Positions 34,489-43,687 of a stretch of DNA of 64,000 nt are shown here, piece after piece. The DNA is from Pseudobacteroides sp035370245 (GTDB lineage: Bacteria; Bacillota; Clostridia; Acetivibrionales; DSM-2933). The stretch covers positions 1 to 64,000 of the forward strand of contig DAOOVO010000009.1 in NCBI GenBank assembly GCA_035370245.1, in the 5' to 3' direction. The notes under the pieces are model-generated. The model saw nothing but the letters and a program-made list of their open reading frames with translations. It was not told where the DNA came from and searched no databases. The stretch's first letter is position 1. Each line of letters begins with the position of its first letter. The position numbers and the translations under genes are program-made.

Positions 34489-35871
34489 TTAGGACTTTGA
34501 CTTAATAAAGGCACGTGCATTATCTATTGACTTCTGCACACTTTCTTTTGCCGGCCCACCGGGAAGCTTTCTTTCAGAAACACACTTTTTAAGGCTGATT
34601 TCTTCATAAATGTCATCCTGTATGGATTCTGAAAAGTTTTTAAACTCATCCATTGTAAGCTCATCAATTGATTTATTGTTTTGAATGCAGTAAAGCACCA
34701 TTTTACCTATAATCTCATGTGCAGTTCTGAAAGGTATACCCTTTTTAACAAGGTAGTCTGCTATATCTGTAGCATTGGTAAACCCTCCCTGTGCGGCTTT
34801 TAACATGTTGTCTTTTTTTACCCTTATTGTTGCAAGCATATTTGTAAAAACATTAAGGCACATTTTTACGGTATCAATGCTGTCGAATATTCCTTCCTTA
34901 TCTTCCTGCATATCTTTGTTATAAGCTAGAGGAAGGGATTTCATCACTGTCAGTATGGATACAAGGCTTCCGTAAACCCTTCCTGTCTTACCCCTCACCA
35001 GCTCGGCAACATCAGGGTTCTTTTTCTGCGGCATTATACTGCTTCCTGTGCTATATGCATCGTCCATTTCTATGAAACCGAACTCATAGGATGACCATAG
35101 AATAAGCTCTTCGGAAAATCTGCTCAAATGCATCATTATTATGGACAGGCATGACGCCAACTCAATAACAAAATCCCTGTCGCTTACTGCGTCAAGGCTG
35201 TTTTCAGTAATGGAGTCAAATCCCAGTTCTCGTGCAACCATAGCCCTATCAAGAGGGTATGTGGTCCCGGCTAGGGCACCCGAACCTAAAGGCATCACGT
35301 TAGTCCTTTTATAGCAGTCATTTAGCCTTTCAACATCCCTTTTGAACATCTGGAAGTAAGCCATCATATGGTGTGCAAATGTTATAGGCTGTGCACGCTG
35401 AAGATGAGTATAACCTGGCATAATTGTATCTAAATTTTCTTCAGCAATCTTTATAATTGTATTTAAAAGTCCGATAAGCAAGCTATTCAACTGATCTATT
35501 TCACTTTTTATATACATCCTTATGTCAAGGGCAACCTGATCATTTCTGCTTCTTCCGGTATGTAGCTTCTTACCGACATCACCGATTCTTTCAATTAGAA
35601 TTTTCTCAATATTCATATGAATATCTTCAGCATCTGTTTCAAATTCGATTTGCCCTTTTTCAATATCGTCCAATATTTGACGAAGAGTTTTTTGTATAAG
35701 TTCAGAGTCTTGAGGTGGTATAATACCACAACTGCCAAGCATTTTGGCGTGGGAAATACTTCCTTCTATATCCTGCTTATACATTCTGCTGTCAAACCTT
35801 ATTGACGAATGAAAGTCGTCAACAATCTTGTCGGTATTTTTTTGGAATCTACCGCCCCATAGCTTAGGCAT
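34489..35871 (-). CDS. argH: Argininosuccinate lyase
   Basis: The 460-residue enzyme splits argininosuccinate into arginine and fumarate. The N-terminus reads MPKLWGGRFQKNTD, the family loop TGRSRNDQVALDIRM is present, and the signature GSSIMPQKKNPDVAEL near residue 280 carries the flexible catalytic serine. Length is standard. It follows argG by about 64 bases on the minus strand, so argG-argH form an operon. Confidence 0.98.
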   Translation of the reverse strand: MPKLWGGRFQKNTDKIVDDFHSSIRFDSRMYKQDIEGSISHAKMLGSCGIIPPQDSELIQKTLRQILDDIEKGQIEFETDAEDIHMNIEKILIERIGDVGKKLHTGRSRNDQVALDIRMYIKSEIDQLNSLLIGLLNTIIKIAEENLDTIMPGYTHLQRAQPITFAHHMMAYFQMFKRDVERLNDCYKRTNVMPLGSGALAGTTYPLDRAMVARELGFDSITENSLDAVSDRDFVIELASCLSIIMMHLSRFSEELILWSSYEFGFIEMDDAYSTGSSIMPQKKNPDVAELVRGKTGRVYGSLVSILTVMKSLPLAYNKDMQEDKEGIFDSIDTVKMCLNVFTNMLATIRVKKDNMLKAAQGGFTNATDIADYLVKKGIPFRTAHEIIGKMVLYCIQNNKSIDELTMDEFKNFSESIQDDIYEEISLKKCVSERKLPGGPAKESVQKSIDNARAFIKSKS

Positions 35872-35934
35872 TTGTATTTCACTCCTATGATTTAAATTGG
35901 CTAATTTAATGAAGTATGAATTATTACTTCACTA

Positions 35935-37308
35935 TTAGCTTTTTTTCTTGGATTTGGAACTGCTTTTTTTAGCTCCAGTGTTTTTGGAAGAAGTCTTAGA
36001 AGAGCTTTTTGCAGTTACTTTACTGCTTTTTGCCTTATCCTTGCTCTTCTCAGAGGACTTTGATGTACTTTTTGATTCTTTTGATTTTTTGCCGTCATTT
36101 TCAGCATTTTGCTTCATCAAAGCACTTACTTTCATAGGAAGACCAAAGAGATTGATAAATCCTTCAGCATCTTTCTGGTTATAAACCTCATCCCTGCCGA
36201 AAGTTGAAAGCTCTTCGCTGTATAATGAATATGGCGATTTTGCACCGGCAGGCATGCAGTTACCTTTATACAGCTTCAAACGTACTGTTCCGGTAACATT
36301 TTCCTGAGTCTTGTCAACAAATGCCGACAGAGCTTCTCTCAATGGAGTATACCATTGTCCGAAGTAAACCAACTCTGCGAATCTTTGAGAAACAATATCC
36401 TTATAATGGAGAGTATCCCTATCTAAGCATAATAACTCAAGCTCTCTGTGTGCAGCATAGAGAATGGTTCCGCCTGGAGTTTCATATACGCCTCTTGATT
36501 TCATTCCAACCAAACGGTTTTCTACCATATCTACGATACCGATACCGTTTTCACCGCCGATTTTGTTAAGTACTTCAATGAGCTCTACGGGTTTGTATTT
36601 TACTCCGTTAACCTTTAACGGAATACCTTTTTCAAAGTATATTTCAACATAAGTAGGCTTATCGGGAGCCTTTTCAGGTGAAACCATGAGCTTTAACAGT
36701 TTGTCGTATTGAGGTTCGTTCCAGGGATCTTCAAGATCCTGACCTTCATGGCTTAAGTGCCACAGGTTTCTATCCATACTGTAATTGTCTTTTTTGGAAA
36801 CAGGGATTGGAATATTCCTTTCTAAAGCATAGTCAATGGCATCTTCTCTTGATCTGATATCCCAAATTCTCCATGGTGCTATTATTTTAAGATGGGGTGC
36901 CAATGCTTTTACTGTAAGCTCAAATCTTACCTGGTCGTTACCTTTGCCGGTCGCACCGTGAGCAATAGCTGTAGCACCTTCTTTCTGTGCTATTTCAATC
37001 ATTCTTTTTGCTATTACCGGTCTTGCAAATGATGTTCCGAGAAGGTACTTACCTTCATATACGGCATTTGCTTTAATTGTGGGGAAAATAAAATCCGTAA
37101 CGAATTCTTCTTTTAAATCTTCGATATAGATTTTGCTGGCACCTGTCTTAATTGCTTTTTCATTAAGTGGATCAAGCTCTTCGCCTTGACCTACATCAGC
37201 AGCCATAGCAATAACTTCATAATCATAGTTTTCTTTAAGCCATGGTATAATAATTGATGTATCTAATCCGCCTGAATAAGCGAGAATAACCTTTTCCTTC
37301 TTGCTCAT
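35935..37308 (-). CDS. argG: Argininosuccinate synthase with Lys/Ser-rich C-terminal tail
   Basis: The 457-residue enzyme joins citrulline and aspartate. The first 400 residues are an ordinary ArgG: ILAYSGGLDTSIIIPWL (ATP pyrophosphatase loop), AHGATGKGNDQVRFEL and PGGTILYAAHRELE. Residues from about 401 to the end form a low-complexity extension of lysine and serine repeats (KSKESKSTSKSSEKSK and similar) with an all-basic end, which bacterial ArgG proteins of about 400 residues do not have. It is in frame with a clear stop, so it is not a frameshift artefact of this window. The tail may bind nucleic acid or be an assembly tail; nothing in the sequence decides this. Confidence 0.95.
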   Translation of the reverse strand: MSKKEKVILAYSGGLDTSIIIPWLKENYDYEVIAMAADVGQGEELDPLNEKAIKTGASKIYIEDLKEEFVTDFIFPTIKANAVYEGKYLLGTSFARPVIAKRMIEIAQKEGATAIAHGATGKGNDQVRFELTVKALAPHLKIIAPWRIWDIRSREDAIDYALERNIPIPVSKKDNYSMDRNLWHLSHEGQDLEDPWNEPQYDKLLKLMVSPEKAPDKPTYVEIYFEKGIPLKVNGVKYKPVELIEVLNKIGGENGIGIVDMVENRLVGMKSRGVYETPGGTILYAAHRELELLCLDRDTLHYKDIVSQRFAELVYFGQWYTPLREALSAFVDKTQENVTGTVRLKLYKGNCMPAGAKSPYSLYSEELSTFGRDEVYNQKDAEGFINLFGLPMKVSALMKQNAENDGKKSKESKSTSKSSEKSKDKAKSSKVTAKSSSKTSSKNTGAKKSSSKSKKKS

Positions 37309-37360
37309 ACCAAATCCTCCTCTTATATGTTACAATGTATTTATTATTTTAATGTTTAAT

Positions 37361-37389
37361 ATTATACAATAGACTGTATAAATATGCAA
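37361..37389 (-). promoter_or_regulatory. argG promoter with overlapping ARG-box-like operator
   Basis: Minus strand TTGCAT (37384-37389) and TATAAT (37361-37366) are separated by 17 bases. TGTATAAATATGCA (37375-37388) fits the arginine repressor consensus TGNAT-WWWW-ATNCA perfectly and covers the -35 element. Repression by an ArgR protein in arginine excess is inferred. Confidence 0.65.
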
Positions 37390-37425
37390 TAAATCATAGG
37401 ATTTATTCAAAAGGAGTTGTTTTTT

Positions 37426-37911
37426 TTGATTATTATGGGGATTGACCCTGGAGTTGCAATAACGGGATATGGTATAGTAAAATATGAAGGGAACAAATTT
37501 TCGGTTATTGACTACGGTGCTGCAACAACAGAAGCAAATGTAGTACTTCCCAAAAGGCTTCTTAAGTTGAACGGTATGCTGGAGGATTTGATTATTAAAT
37601 ATAAACCTGATTTTGTTGCTGTGGAAGAATTGTTTTTTAATAAGAATATAAAAACGGCATTAACTGTCGGTCATGGCAGGGGAGTTGCACTTCTTGCGGC
37701 GGCAAGGCTTGGAGTGGAAGTTTTTGAATACACACCCCTTCAGGTAAAGCAAGCTGTAGCAGGATATGGACGTGCCGATAAATCCCAGGTACAGCAAATG
37801 GTAAAGGTTATATTAAATCTTGACGGTATACCCAAGCCTGACGATGTAGCAGATGCATTGGCTGTAGCTATTTGTCACGGTCATTCTTATAATGTTCTAA
37901 GCAGATTGTAA
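37426..37911 (+). CDS. ruvC: Holliday junction endonuclease RuvC
   Basis: The 161-residue resolvase has MGIDPGVAITGYG at the start (first catalytic Asp), VAVEELFFNKNIKTA (catalytic Glu) and KPDDVADALAVAICH at the end (catalytic Asp pair). The ATG of MGID is too far from AGGAG; the TTG at 37426, nine bases after AGGAG, gives the usual MII start. It cuts Holliday junctions with RuvAB. First gene of ruvC-ruvA-ruvB-queH. Confidence 0.95.
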   Translation: MIIMGIDPGVAITGYGIVKYEGNKFSVIDYGAATTEANVVLPKRLLKLNGMLEDLIIKYKPDFVAVEELFFNKNIKTALTVGHGRGVALLAAARLGVEVFEYTPLQVKQAVAGYGRADKSQVQQMVKVILNLDGIPKPDDVADALAVAICHGHSYNVLSRL

Positions 37912-37984
37912 ATATAGGTTGTAAATATATTTATGCATGTTTGGTGTAGTTTATAAAAATCAATTGATTTTGAAAGGGAAAAAG

Positions 37985-38590
37985 ATGATTGCATATATTA
38001 AGGGAAAAATAGAGAATAAAGGAAACGATTATTTGATTATTGATGTAAACGGAATAGGCTATAGGGTAAATACATCCCTTACTACCATAGAGAATGCAGG
38101 TGCCGTAGGCGACGAGGTTAAGGTATATACCCACCTTTATGTGAGAGAAGATATCATGAGCCTATATGGTTTTAAAACAAGGGAAGAGCTGAATATGTTC
38201 GAGATGCTGATATCTGTTTCGGGTGTAGGACCTAAGGCTGCTTTATCGGTGATTTCATCCGTATCTGTTACAAAGTTTGGTCTGGCTGTTATAACAGATG
38301 ATGTCAAAGCTCTTACAAAAGCACCGGGTATAGGCAACAAAATGGCTCAGAGAATAATTCTGGAATTGAAAGATAAGATAAAGAAGGAGCAGTTGGTACA
38401 AACAAATGATGATGGCATTGGAACAAAAGACGGTATAAGCGATAACTCAAGGGTTGGAGAAGCTATAAGTGCACTTATCGTGCTGGGTTATACTCCATTA
38501 GAAGCGAGTAAAGCCGTAAATTCGGTATATTCGGAGGATATGGATTTGGAATCCATAGTGAAAAATGCGTTAAAGGGGCTTATGAGATAA
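37985..38590 (+). CDS. ruvA: Holliday junction helicase subunit RuvA
   Basis: The 201-residue protein starts MIAYIKGKIENKGND, the standard RuvA N-terminus, with an OB fold, two helix-hairpin-helix motifs (ISVSGVGPKAALSVI and KAPGIGNKMAQRII) and a short flexible linker to a C-terminal domain (AISALIVLGYTPLEASKAV). It binds the four-way junction and docks RuvB. An upstream reading frame starts at 37937, but AAAGGG lies six bases before ATG 37985. It follows ruvC. Confidence 0.97.
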   Translation: MIAYIKGKIENKGNDYLIIDVNGIGYRVNTSLTTIENAGAVGDEVKVYTHLYVREDIMSLYGFKTREELNMFEMLISVSGVGPKAALSVISSVSVTKFGLAVITDDVKALTKAPGIGNKMAQRIILELKDKIKKEQLVQTNDDGIGTKDGISDNSRVGEAISALIVLGYTPLEASKAVNSVYSEDMDLESIVKNALKGLMR

Positions 38591-38693
38591 TTGCTTTTGG
38601 TACATTATCATAATTTGTATATGTTAAGTTATTGCAGAATTTCTCTTTATTGTAAAACTTTATTGTAAACTAATGGATAGAGGAGATATATAA

Positions 38694-39686
38694 ATGGAAG
38701 AGGAACGTATGGTTAGTTGCAAGTCATGTAGTGAAGATTATGACGAAGCAGGCTTAAGACCGAGGAAACTTCAAGAATATATTGGACAGAATAAGGTTAA
38801 GGAGAATCTTAAGGTTTTTATAGAGGCTTCCAAGCAGAGAAATGAGGCGCTGGATCATGTCCTTTTATATGGCCCGCCAGGTCTTGGCAAAACAACACTT
38901 GCCGGAATAATTGCATCTGAGTTGGGAGTCAATATCAGGATAACATCAGGCCCGGCTATTGAAAAACCCGGTGATTTGGCGGCAATCCTAACCAACCTTG
39001 GAAATTTCGATGTTCTTTTTATAGATGAAATTCACAGAATCAATAGAAGCGTAGAAGAGATTTTATATCCTGCAATGGAGGATTATGCACTGGATATAAT
39101 AATCGGAAAGGGTCCGAGTGCCCGCTCCATAAGACTTGATTTACCCAAGTTTACTCTCATAGGTGCCACAACAAGGGCAGGGCTTTTAACTTCGCCGCTT
39201 AGGGATAGGTTTGGTGTTATAAACAGACTTGAGATGTATACTGTTGACGAGCTAATGCAGATAGTAAAGAGATCAGCTGGAATACTTGGAATGGGTATCG
39301 ATGAAGACGGGGCGAGAGAAATAGCTTCAAGATCAAGAGGAACACCGAGGATAGCAAACAGGATATTAAAAAGGGTCAGAGATTTTGCTCAGGTTAAGGC
39401 AGATGGCTATATAAGCAGGGATGTGGCAAAGATGGGTCTTGATGCATTGGAGATTGACCCCATTGGATTGGATGGAGTTGATAGAAATATGCTTCTTACA
39501 ATCATAAAGAAGTTCGGAGGAGGACCGGTGGGGCTTGATACCCTTGCTGCATCAATAGGTGAAGAAGCAAATACAATAGAGGATGTTTATGAGCCGTACT
39601 TATTGCAGCTTGGATTTATAAATAAAACCCCAAGAGGAAGAATGGCAACCAAGCTTGCTTATGATCACTTTGGAATTAAGGAATGA
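38694..39686 (+). CDS. ruvB: Holliday junction branch-migration ATPase RuvB
   Basis: The 330-residue AAA+ motor has a Walker A YGPPGLGKTTLAG near residue 62, a Walker B ILFIDEIHR-like VLFIDEIHRINR, a sensor segment IGATTRAGLLTSPLRDRFG and a C-terminal winged helix (GFINKTPRGRMATKLAYDHFG). Length is standard. An extension of about 17 residues with two cysteines (MVSCKSCSEDYDE) precedes the typical LRPRKLQEYIGQ start. AGAGGAG lies before the ATG. It drives branch migration with RuvA. Confidence 0.97.
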   Translation: MEEERMVSCKSCSEDYDEAGLRPRKLQEYIGQNKVKENLKVFIEASKQRNEALDHVLLYGPPGLGKTTLAGIIASELGVNIRITSGPAIEKPGDLAAILTNLGNFDVLFIDEIHRINRSVEEILYPAMEDYALDIIIGKGPSARSIRLDLPKFTLIGATTRAGLLTSPLRDRFGVINRLEMYTVDELMQIVKRSAGILGMGIDEDGAREIASRSRGTPRIANRILKRVRDFAQVKADGYISRDVAKMGLDALEIDPIGLDGVDRNMLLTIIKKFGGGPVGLDTLAASIGEEANTIEDVYEPYLLQLGFINKTPRGRMATKLAYDHFGIKE

Positions 39687-39695
39687 GGGATTTAA

Positions 39696-40226
39696 ATGAA
39701 ATTGTTACTGCACATGTGTTGTGCACCGTGTTCGGTGTATCCGATAAGTGTTATAAGAGATGAGAATATTGAATTTGAGGGGTTATTTTATAATCCAAAC
39801 ATACATCCTATAGAAGAATTTAACAGAAGAAAAGAAAATGTGGGCATATTGTCACGTATTTTAAATTTTTCTGTGGCATATTCGGATGATTTTATGCAGC
39901 AGGAGTGGGAAGCATTTAAAGGAAATGACGAAGAAAGGTGTTTTTTCTGTTACAGTACAAGGCTTTACAAGGTAGCTTCTTATGCTGCTGAAAATGGGTT
40001 TGACAGCTTTACAACTACTCTTTTGGTAAGTCCGTATCAAAAGCATGATATTATAAAGGAAATTTCTCAAAAGGCAGCACAAAAATATGGCGTAGATTTT
40101 TATTATAGGGACTTCAGGCCGGGTTTCAGGCAAGGTCAACAGCAGGCTAAGGAAATAGGACTTTACAGACAAAAGTTCTGTGGGTGCATAATATCCTATG
40201 AGGAAGCTAAAAGCAGAGCAAAATAA
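39696..40226 (+). CDS. queH: Epoxyqueuosine reductase QueH
   Basis: The 176-residue protein has the QueH cysteine pattern: LLLHMCCAPCSVYPI at the start, ERCFFCYSTRL near residue 88, and KFCGCIISYEEA near the end, which bind an iron-sulfur cluster. It makes queuosine in tRNA by reducing epoxyqueuosine. It lies nine bases after ruvB with GAGGG before the ATG, so it is the last gene of the ruv transcript. A terminator follows. Confidence 0.92.
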   Translation: MKLLLHMCCAPCSVYPISVIRDENIEFEGLFYNPNIHPIEEFNRRKENVGILSRILNFSVAYSDDFMQQEWEAFKGNDEERCFFCYSTRLYKVASYAAENGFDSFTTTLLVSPYQKHDIIKEISQKAAQKYGVDFYYRDFRPGFRQGQQQAKEIGLYRQKFCGCIISYEEAKSRAK

Positions 40227-40252
40227 CAAACGCTTTACATTAAATTTGCCAT

Positions 40253-40297
40253 AAATCACGACAATTTTTTTTCTTTTTAAAATTATGTCGTGATTTT
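40253..40297 (+). terminator. Rho-independent terminator after queH
   Basis: AAATCACGACA (40253-40263) pairs with TGTCGTGATTT (40286-40296) and runs into a TTTTTT tail. Confidence 0.85.
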
Positions 40298-40605
40298 TTA
40301 CGTTAGTATTACAAATTCATTTCAATAGGGTTTCAGGTCTTAAAATGTCCATTCAAGTGTTATATAATATATTATGAAGTAATATCACTACATACAACAA
40401 TAGTTTTAATGTGTTTTTGTTTATAAAAATTGTTATATTTTACATAAAAATATCTGAATAGTTTGAAAAGTGCGTAATCATTCTGTCAAATGGCACTTTG
40501 TAAAATATTATATGCAATATATACATTTTAAACTATGGTTTAAGAGCTATTGGATACCGATAAATATAATGATATACAAAAGAGTAATCAAATGAGGTGT
40601 TAATA
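40298..40605 (+). other. AT-rich gap before the amidase gene
   Basis: About 300 bases with no open frame, probably holding the amidase promoter. No strong promoter pair was chosen. Confidence 0.4.
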
Positions 40606-42789
40606 ATGAGAAAAATTGGAGCAGTTTTGCTATCATCTGCAATTTCCATTGCGATGGTAACGACTTCCTTTTCTGCTGACACTGGATTGACGAGTGGGAA
40701 AACTGTAAATAATACTCAAAATAATATAAGCATTAAAGTAAACGGAACAGCAGTCAAATCTGACGTATCACCTGTAATTGTAAATGATAGGACACTTGTG
40801 CCTGCCAGGGCGATTTTTGAACAACTAGGTGCACAGATAACATGGGACGGAAAAACCAGGCAGGTTGGTGTGGCTTTAGGAGAGTATAAAATACTTCTCA
40901 CAATAGATAACAAAAAAGCATTGGTAAACGATAAAAATGTAGAGATGGATGTACCTGCACAAATTTTGAACAACCGTACCCTTATTCCTTTAAGATTTGT
41001 CGGTGAACAGCTCAATATGAAAGTATCATGGAATGCAGCTGAAAAGCTTGTTACAGTTGATTATAAAAAAGATGGGGATGTAATGGCCGAGCTTGACGAC
41101 ATAATATATACATCTGAAGGCAAAAATGATAAGGTCACTTTACATATTACAAACTGTTCGGATTATAATGTGTTTAAGATAGAGGATCCGGATAAAAATA
41201 GGATAGTAGTTGATTTACCAAATACATATATGGCAATAAAAGATAAAATAAACATTAAGTCTGAACAGATAAAAGCTGTGAGATATTCTCAGTTTGAAGA
41301 AAAGGTTGTAAGGGTTGTTTTGGATGTAAATAGTAAATCCCAGTATAAGGTGGAACAGCAGCCTGACAAGTTGGTAGTAAGTATTCTCGGAACAAGTATT
41401 TCCGGAAGAGGTGATTTAGACAGGGAAGATATGCCGACTCCTTTGCAAACGCCTACCCCAACACCAACGTTAAAACCGACAAATACACCGATTCCGACAC
41501 CTACTCATACCCCGAGTGCTACTGAAAAGCCATCCGGCAGTCCTAGTCCTACAAATTCATCATCTCAAGCTTTAGGAGATTCAGGTAATATAGATATTAA
41601 GTTTTCTTTGGAAGACAACAAGGAAATGGTAATGATAGGTGCAGAAAGCTTCCAGGGATATACTGTTGCAAGGTATACCGATCCTGACAGAATAGCTGTT
41701 GATATACCCAATGCAAAAACAAGTAAGGATCAACAGACAATAAATGTTAACGGCAAGTACATAAAAAAGATTCGCTATGCAATGTTTGATGAAAAGACAG
41801 CAAGGGTGGTTTTAGATGTTTCAGGACAGGTTCAATTCAAATGTGATGTGGAAGATGGCAAGCTGGTTGTAAGAGTGGATCCTCCAATATTTAAAAATGT
41901 AGTATACGACAATATGGGAGACAGGGTAGGCTTGACAATTAAGGGAGCAACTCTTACTGAGGGTGGCGAAAACTTAAAGAAGCATTATACAGGTACTTAT
42001 AGCGAGAATGATATGGTTTATACAATAACTTTTCCATCCGGAAAGGCCAATCTTGATACGGGGATAATGTATATAGACGACAAGTATCTAAAGAGCATTG
42101 AAATAAAAAAAGATAGCTCCAAGAATACTACAAGTATTATATTTACTGCTAATGAAAAATTTGTTTATAATGTATTTTCAAGGGCTAGTCTCAATGATAC
42201 GGCCATCACAATATTAAAGCCTGCATTACCGGGGGAAAAGCTTATAGTTATTGATCCCGGTCATGGAGGTAGCGAACCTGGAGCAGAAAGCTTCGGAACA
42301 AAGGAAAAGACTTTTAATCTGGATATCTCCATGAGGTTGGACAAGCTTTTAAAGCAAGCAGGAATAAGATCTTACATAATAAGAGAAGAGGATATATATG
42401 TAGGTTTGTATGAGAGGGCGTATATCGCTAATGATTTAAATGCCACATTGTTTTTGAGTATACATAACAATGCTTATTATTCAGCAACAAAGGGTACCGA
42501 GACTCTTTATTACCCTAATCGTTCCAATAGCAAAGGATTTACCAGTAAAAGGTTTGCACAGATTATACAGGATAACCTTATAAGTACGTTAAAAACTACA
42601 AACAGGGGACTTGTTGAGAGGCCCAATCTAGTAGTATTAAAAGCTACAAAGATGCCTGCAGCACTTGCAGAAATAGCTTTTATGACCAATAAGGATGATT
42701 TTGCATTGCTTCAGAGTGAGAGCTTCAGGCAAAAAACAGCAGAAGCCTTATATAAAGCCATTGTTCAAAGCTTTAACGAGATTGGCTAA
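40606..42789 (+). CDS. Secreted N-acetylmuramoyl-L-alanine amidase with AMIN domains
   Basis: The 727-residue protein has a signal peptide (about residues 1-24), a copper-amine-oxidase-N-type domain (about 30-155, with NDRTLVPARAIFEQLGA and NNRTLIPLRFVGEQL), then AMIN-like beta domains around 165-260 and 330-425 separated by a Thr/Pro-rich linker, a third AMIN-like stretch, and an Amidase_3 catalytic domain from about 545 (IVIDPGHGGSEPGA, FLSIHNNAYY, LAEIAFMTNKDD). It cleaves the stem peptide from peptidoglycan; AMIN domains target the cell wall. ATG 40606 follows GAGG, preferred over GTG 40597. It is a stand-alone gene. Confidence 0.92.
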   Translation: MRKIGAVLLSSAISIAMVTTSFSADTGLTSGKTVNNTQNNISIKVNGTAVKSDVSPVIVNDRTLVPARAIFEQLGAQITWDGKTRQVGVALGEYKILLTIDNKKALVNDKNVEMDVPAQILNNRTLIPLRFVGEQLNMKVSWNAAEKLVTVDYKKDGDVMAELDDIIYTSEGKNDKVTLHITNCSDYNVFKIEDPDKNRIVVDLPNTYMAIKDKINIKSEQIKAVRYSQFEEKVVRVVLDVNSKSQYKVEQQPDKLVVSILGTSISGRGDLDREDMPTPLQTPTPTPTLKPTNTPIPTPTHTPSATEKPSGSPSPTNSSSQALGDSGNIDIKFSLEDNKEMVMIGAESFQGYTVARYTDPDRIAVDIPNAKTSKDQQTINVNGKYIKKIRYAMFDEKTARVVLDVSGQVQFKCDVEDGKLVVRVDPPIFKNVVYDNMGDRVGLTIKGATLTEGGENLKKHYTGTYSENDMVYTITFPSGKANLDTGIMYIDDKYLKSIEIKKDSSKNTTSIIFTANEKFVYNVFSRASLNDTAITILKPALPGEKLIVIDPGHGGSEPGAESFGTKEKTFNLDISMRLDKLLKQAGIRSYIIREEDIYVGLYERAYIANDLNATLFLSIHNNAYYSATKGTETLYYPNRSNSKGFTSKRFAQIIQDNLISTLKTTNRGLVERPNLVVLKATKMPAALAEIAFMTNKDDFALLQSESFRQKTAEALYKAIVQSFNEIG

Positions 42790-42823
42790 ATTAAGATAGT
42801 GACAAAATAATAAGATGCAATAT

Positions 42824-42878
42824 AAGCACTTCTTATATAAAGTTTAATTTATATAGAAGAAGTGCTTTTTATTTTGCT
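42824..42878 (+). terminator. Terminator after the amidase gene
   Basis: AAGCACTTCT pairs with AGAAGTGCTT, with an internal TATATAAA/TTTATATA extension, followed by a TTTTTATTTT tail. Confidence 0.85.
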
Positions 42879-42925
42879 CTGCTAAACGTAAGATTAATAA
42901 CGTATTTAATTCAGTTTGGATTGTA

Positions 42926-42956
42926 AAAACAAAACCTCTGTATGATTTACAGAGGC
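42926..42956 (-). terminator. Terminator after the tRNA pair
   Basis: On the minus strand CCTCTGTA and TACAGAGG pair, followed by TTTTGTTTTT, ending the tRNA-Gly/tRNA-Arg transcript. Confidence 0.85.
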
Positions 42957-42962
42957 TTTATC

Positions 42963-43038
42963 TGGCGCGCCTAGCACGACTCGAACGTGCGACCAACCGC
43001 TTAGAAGGCGGTTGCTCTATCCACTGAGCTACAGGCGC
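42963..43038 (-). tRNA. tRNA-Arg (anticodon TCT)
   Basis: The minus strand folds as a tRNA with acceptor stem GCGCCTG/TAGGCGC, anticodon loop CTTCTAA (TCT, decoding AGA) and T-loop GTTCGAGTC. The 3' CCA is encoded. It lies 15 bases past tRNA-Gly, likely on one transcript. Confidence 0.95.
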
Positions 43039-43053
43039 ATATTAAATTTCCAA

Positions 43054-43124
<71 letters not shown>

Positions 43125-43218
43125 ACATTCTTAAAATGTACTTCGTTCACCGACCTTTAACATTATACAAGGCCCATAAAAAATTGTCAATATAAAAAAT
43201 AAAAAAATTTAATATTCA

Positions 43219-43247
43219 TTGACACATTGATTATCGTATGATATTGT
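43219..43247 (+). promoter_or_regulatory. Promoter of the GntR-family gene
   Basis: TTGACA (43219-43224) and TATTGT (43242-43247) with 17-base spacing form a near-consensus sigma-A promoter, immediately followed by the inverted repeat at 43253-43273. Confidence 0.8.
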
Positions 43248-43252
43248 ATTAA

Positions 43253-43273
43253 TGTACTAGTTAATATAGTACA
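43253..43273 (+). promoter_or_regulatory. Inverted-repeat operator for the YtrA-type regulator
   Basis: TGTACTA and TAGTACA form a perfect 7-bp inverted repeat with a 7-base spacer, just downstream of the -10 element. It overlaps the expected transcription start of the GntR gene, so it is a likely autoregulatory operator. Confidence 0.7.
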
Positions 43274-43299
43274 CTTAATACAATCAAAGAGTGATGAGT

Positions 43300-43680
43300 A
43301 TGATAAAAATTGATGCAAGAAGCAGTAAACCCATATATGAGCAAATTATTGACGGTATAAAGGAAAATATCATCAAAGGTGTTTTAAACCCGGGTGACAG
43401 GATTCCTTCTATTCGTGAGTTGTCTAAAATTATAAGTGCCAATCCTAATACTGTGAGCAAGGCGTATCTTGAATTGGAGAGGCAGAAGGTTATAGAAACA
43501 TTCACCGGAAAGGGTACTTTTGTCTCTAAAGACTATCAAGCAATTACCGATAGTGAACGAATTGAGGCTTTAAGAAAGAGTCTTAAAGATGCTGTAGTTG
43601 AAGCTCATTATCTGGGTATTGAGAAGGAAGAGCTTATTAATATGGTTATTGGAATTTATACTGAGATTGAAAGGAAGTGA
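43300..43680 (+). CDS. GntR-family regulator, YtrA subfamily
   Basis: The 126-residue protein has a winged-helix DNA-binding domain (MIKIDARSSKPIYEQIIDGI, PGDRIPSIRELS, NPNTVSKAYLELERQKVI, GKGTFVS) and a short C-terminal helix, typical of YtrA, which controls ABC-transporter operons in Bacillus. Earlier in-frame GTG/ATG codons at 43291 and 43294 exist, but MIKIDAR fits the family N-terminus. The genes it would normally regulate follow in broken form. Confidence 0.88.
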   Translation: MIKIDARSSKPIYEQIIDGIKENIIKGVLNPGDRIPSIRELSKIISANPNTVSKAYLELERQKVIETFTGKGTFVSKDYQAITDSERIEALRKSLKDAVVEAHYLGIEKEELINMVIGIYTEIERK

Positions 43681-43687
43681 AAAAAGC

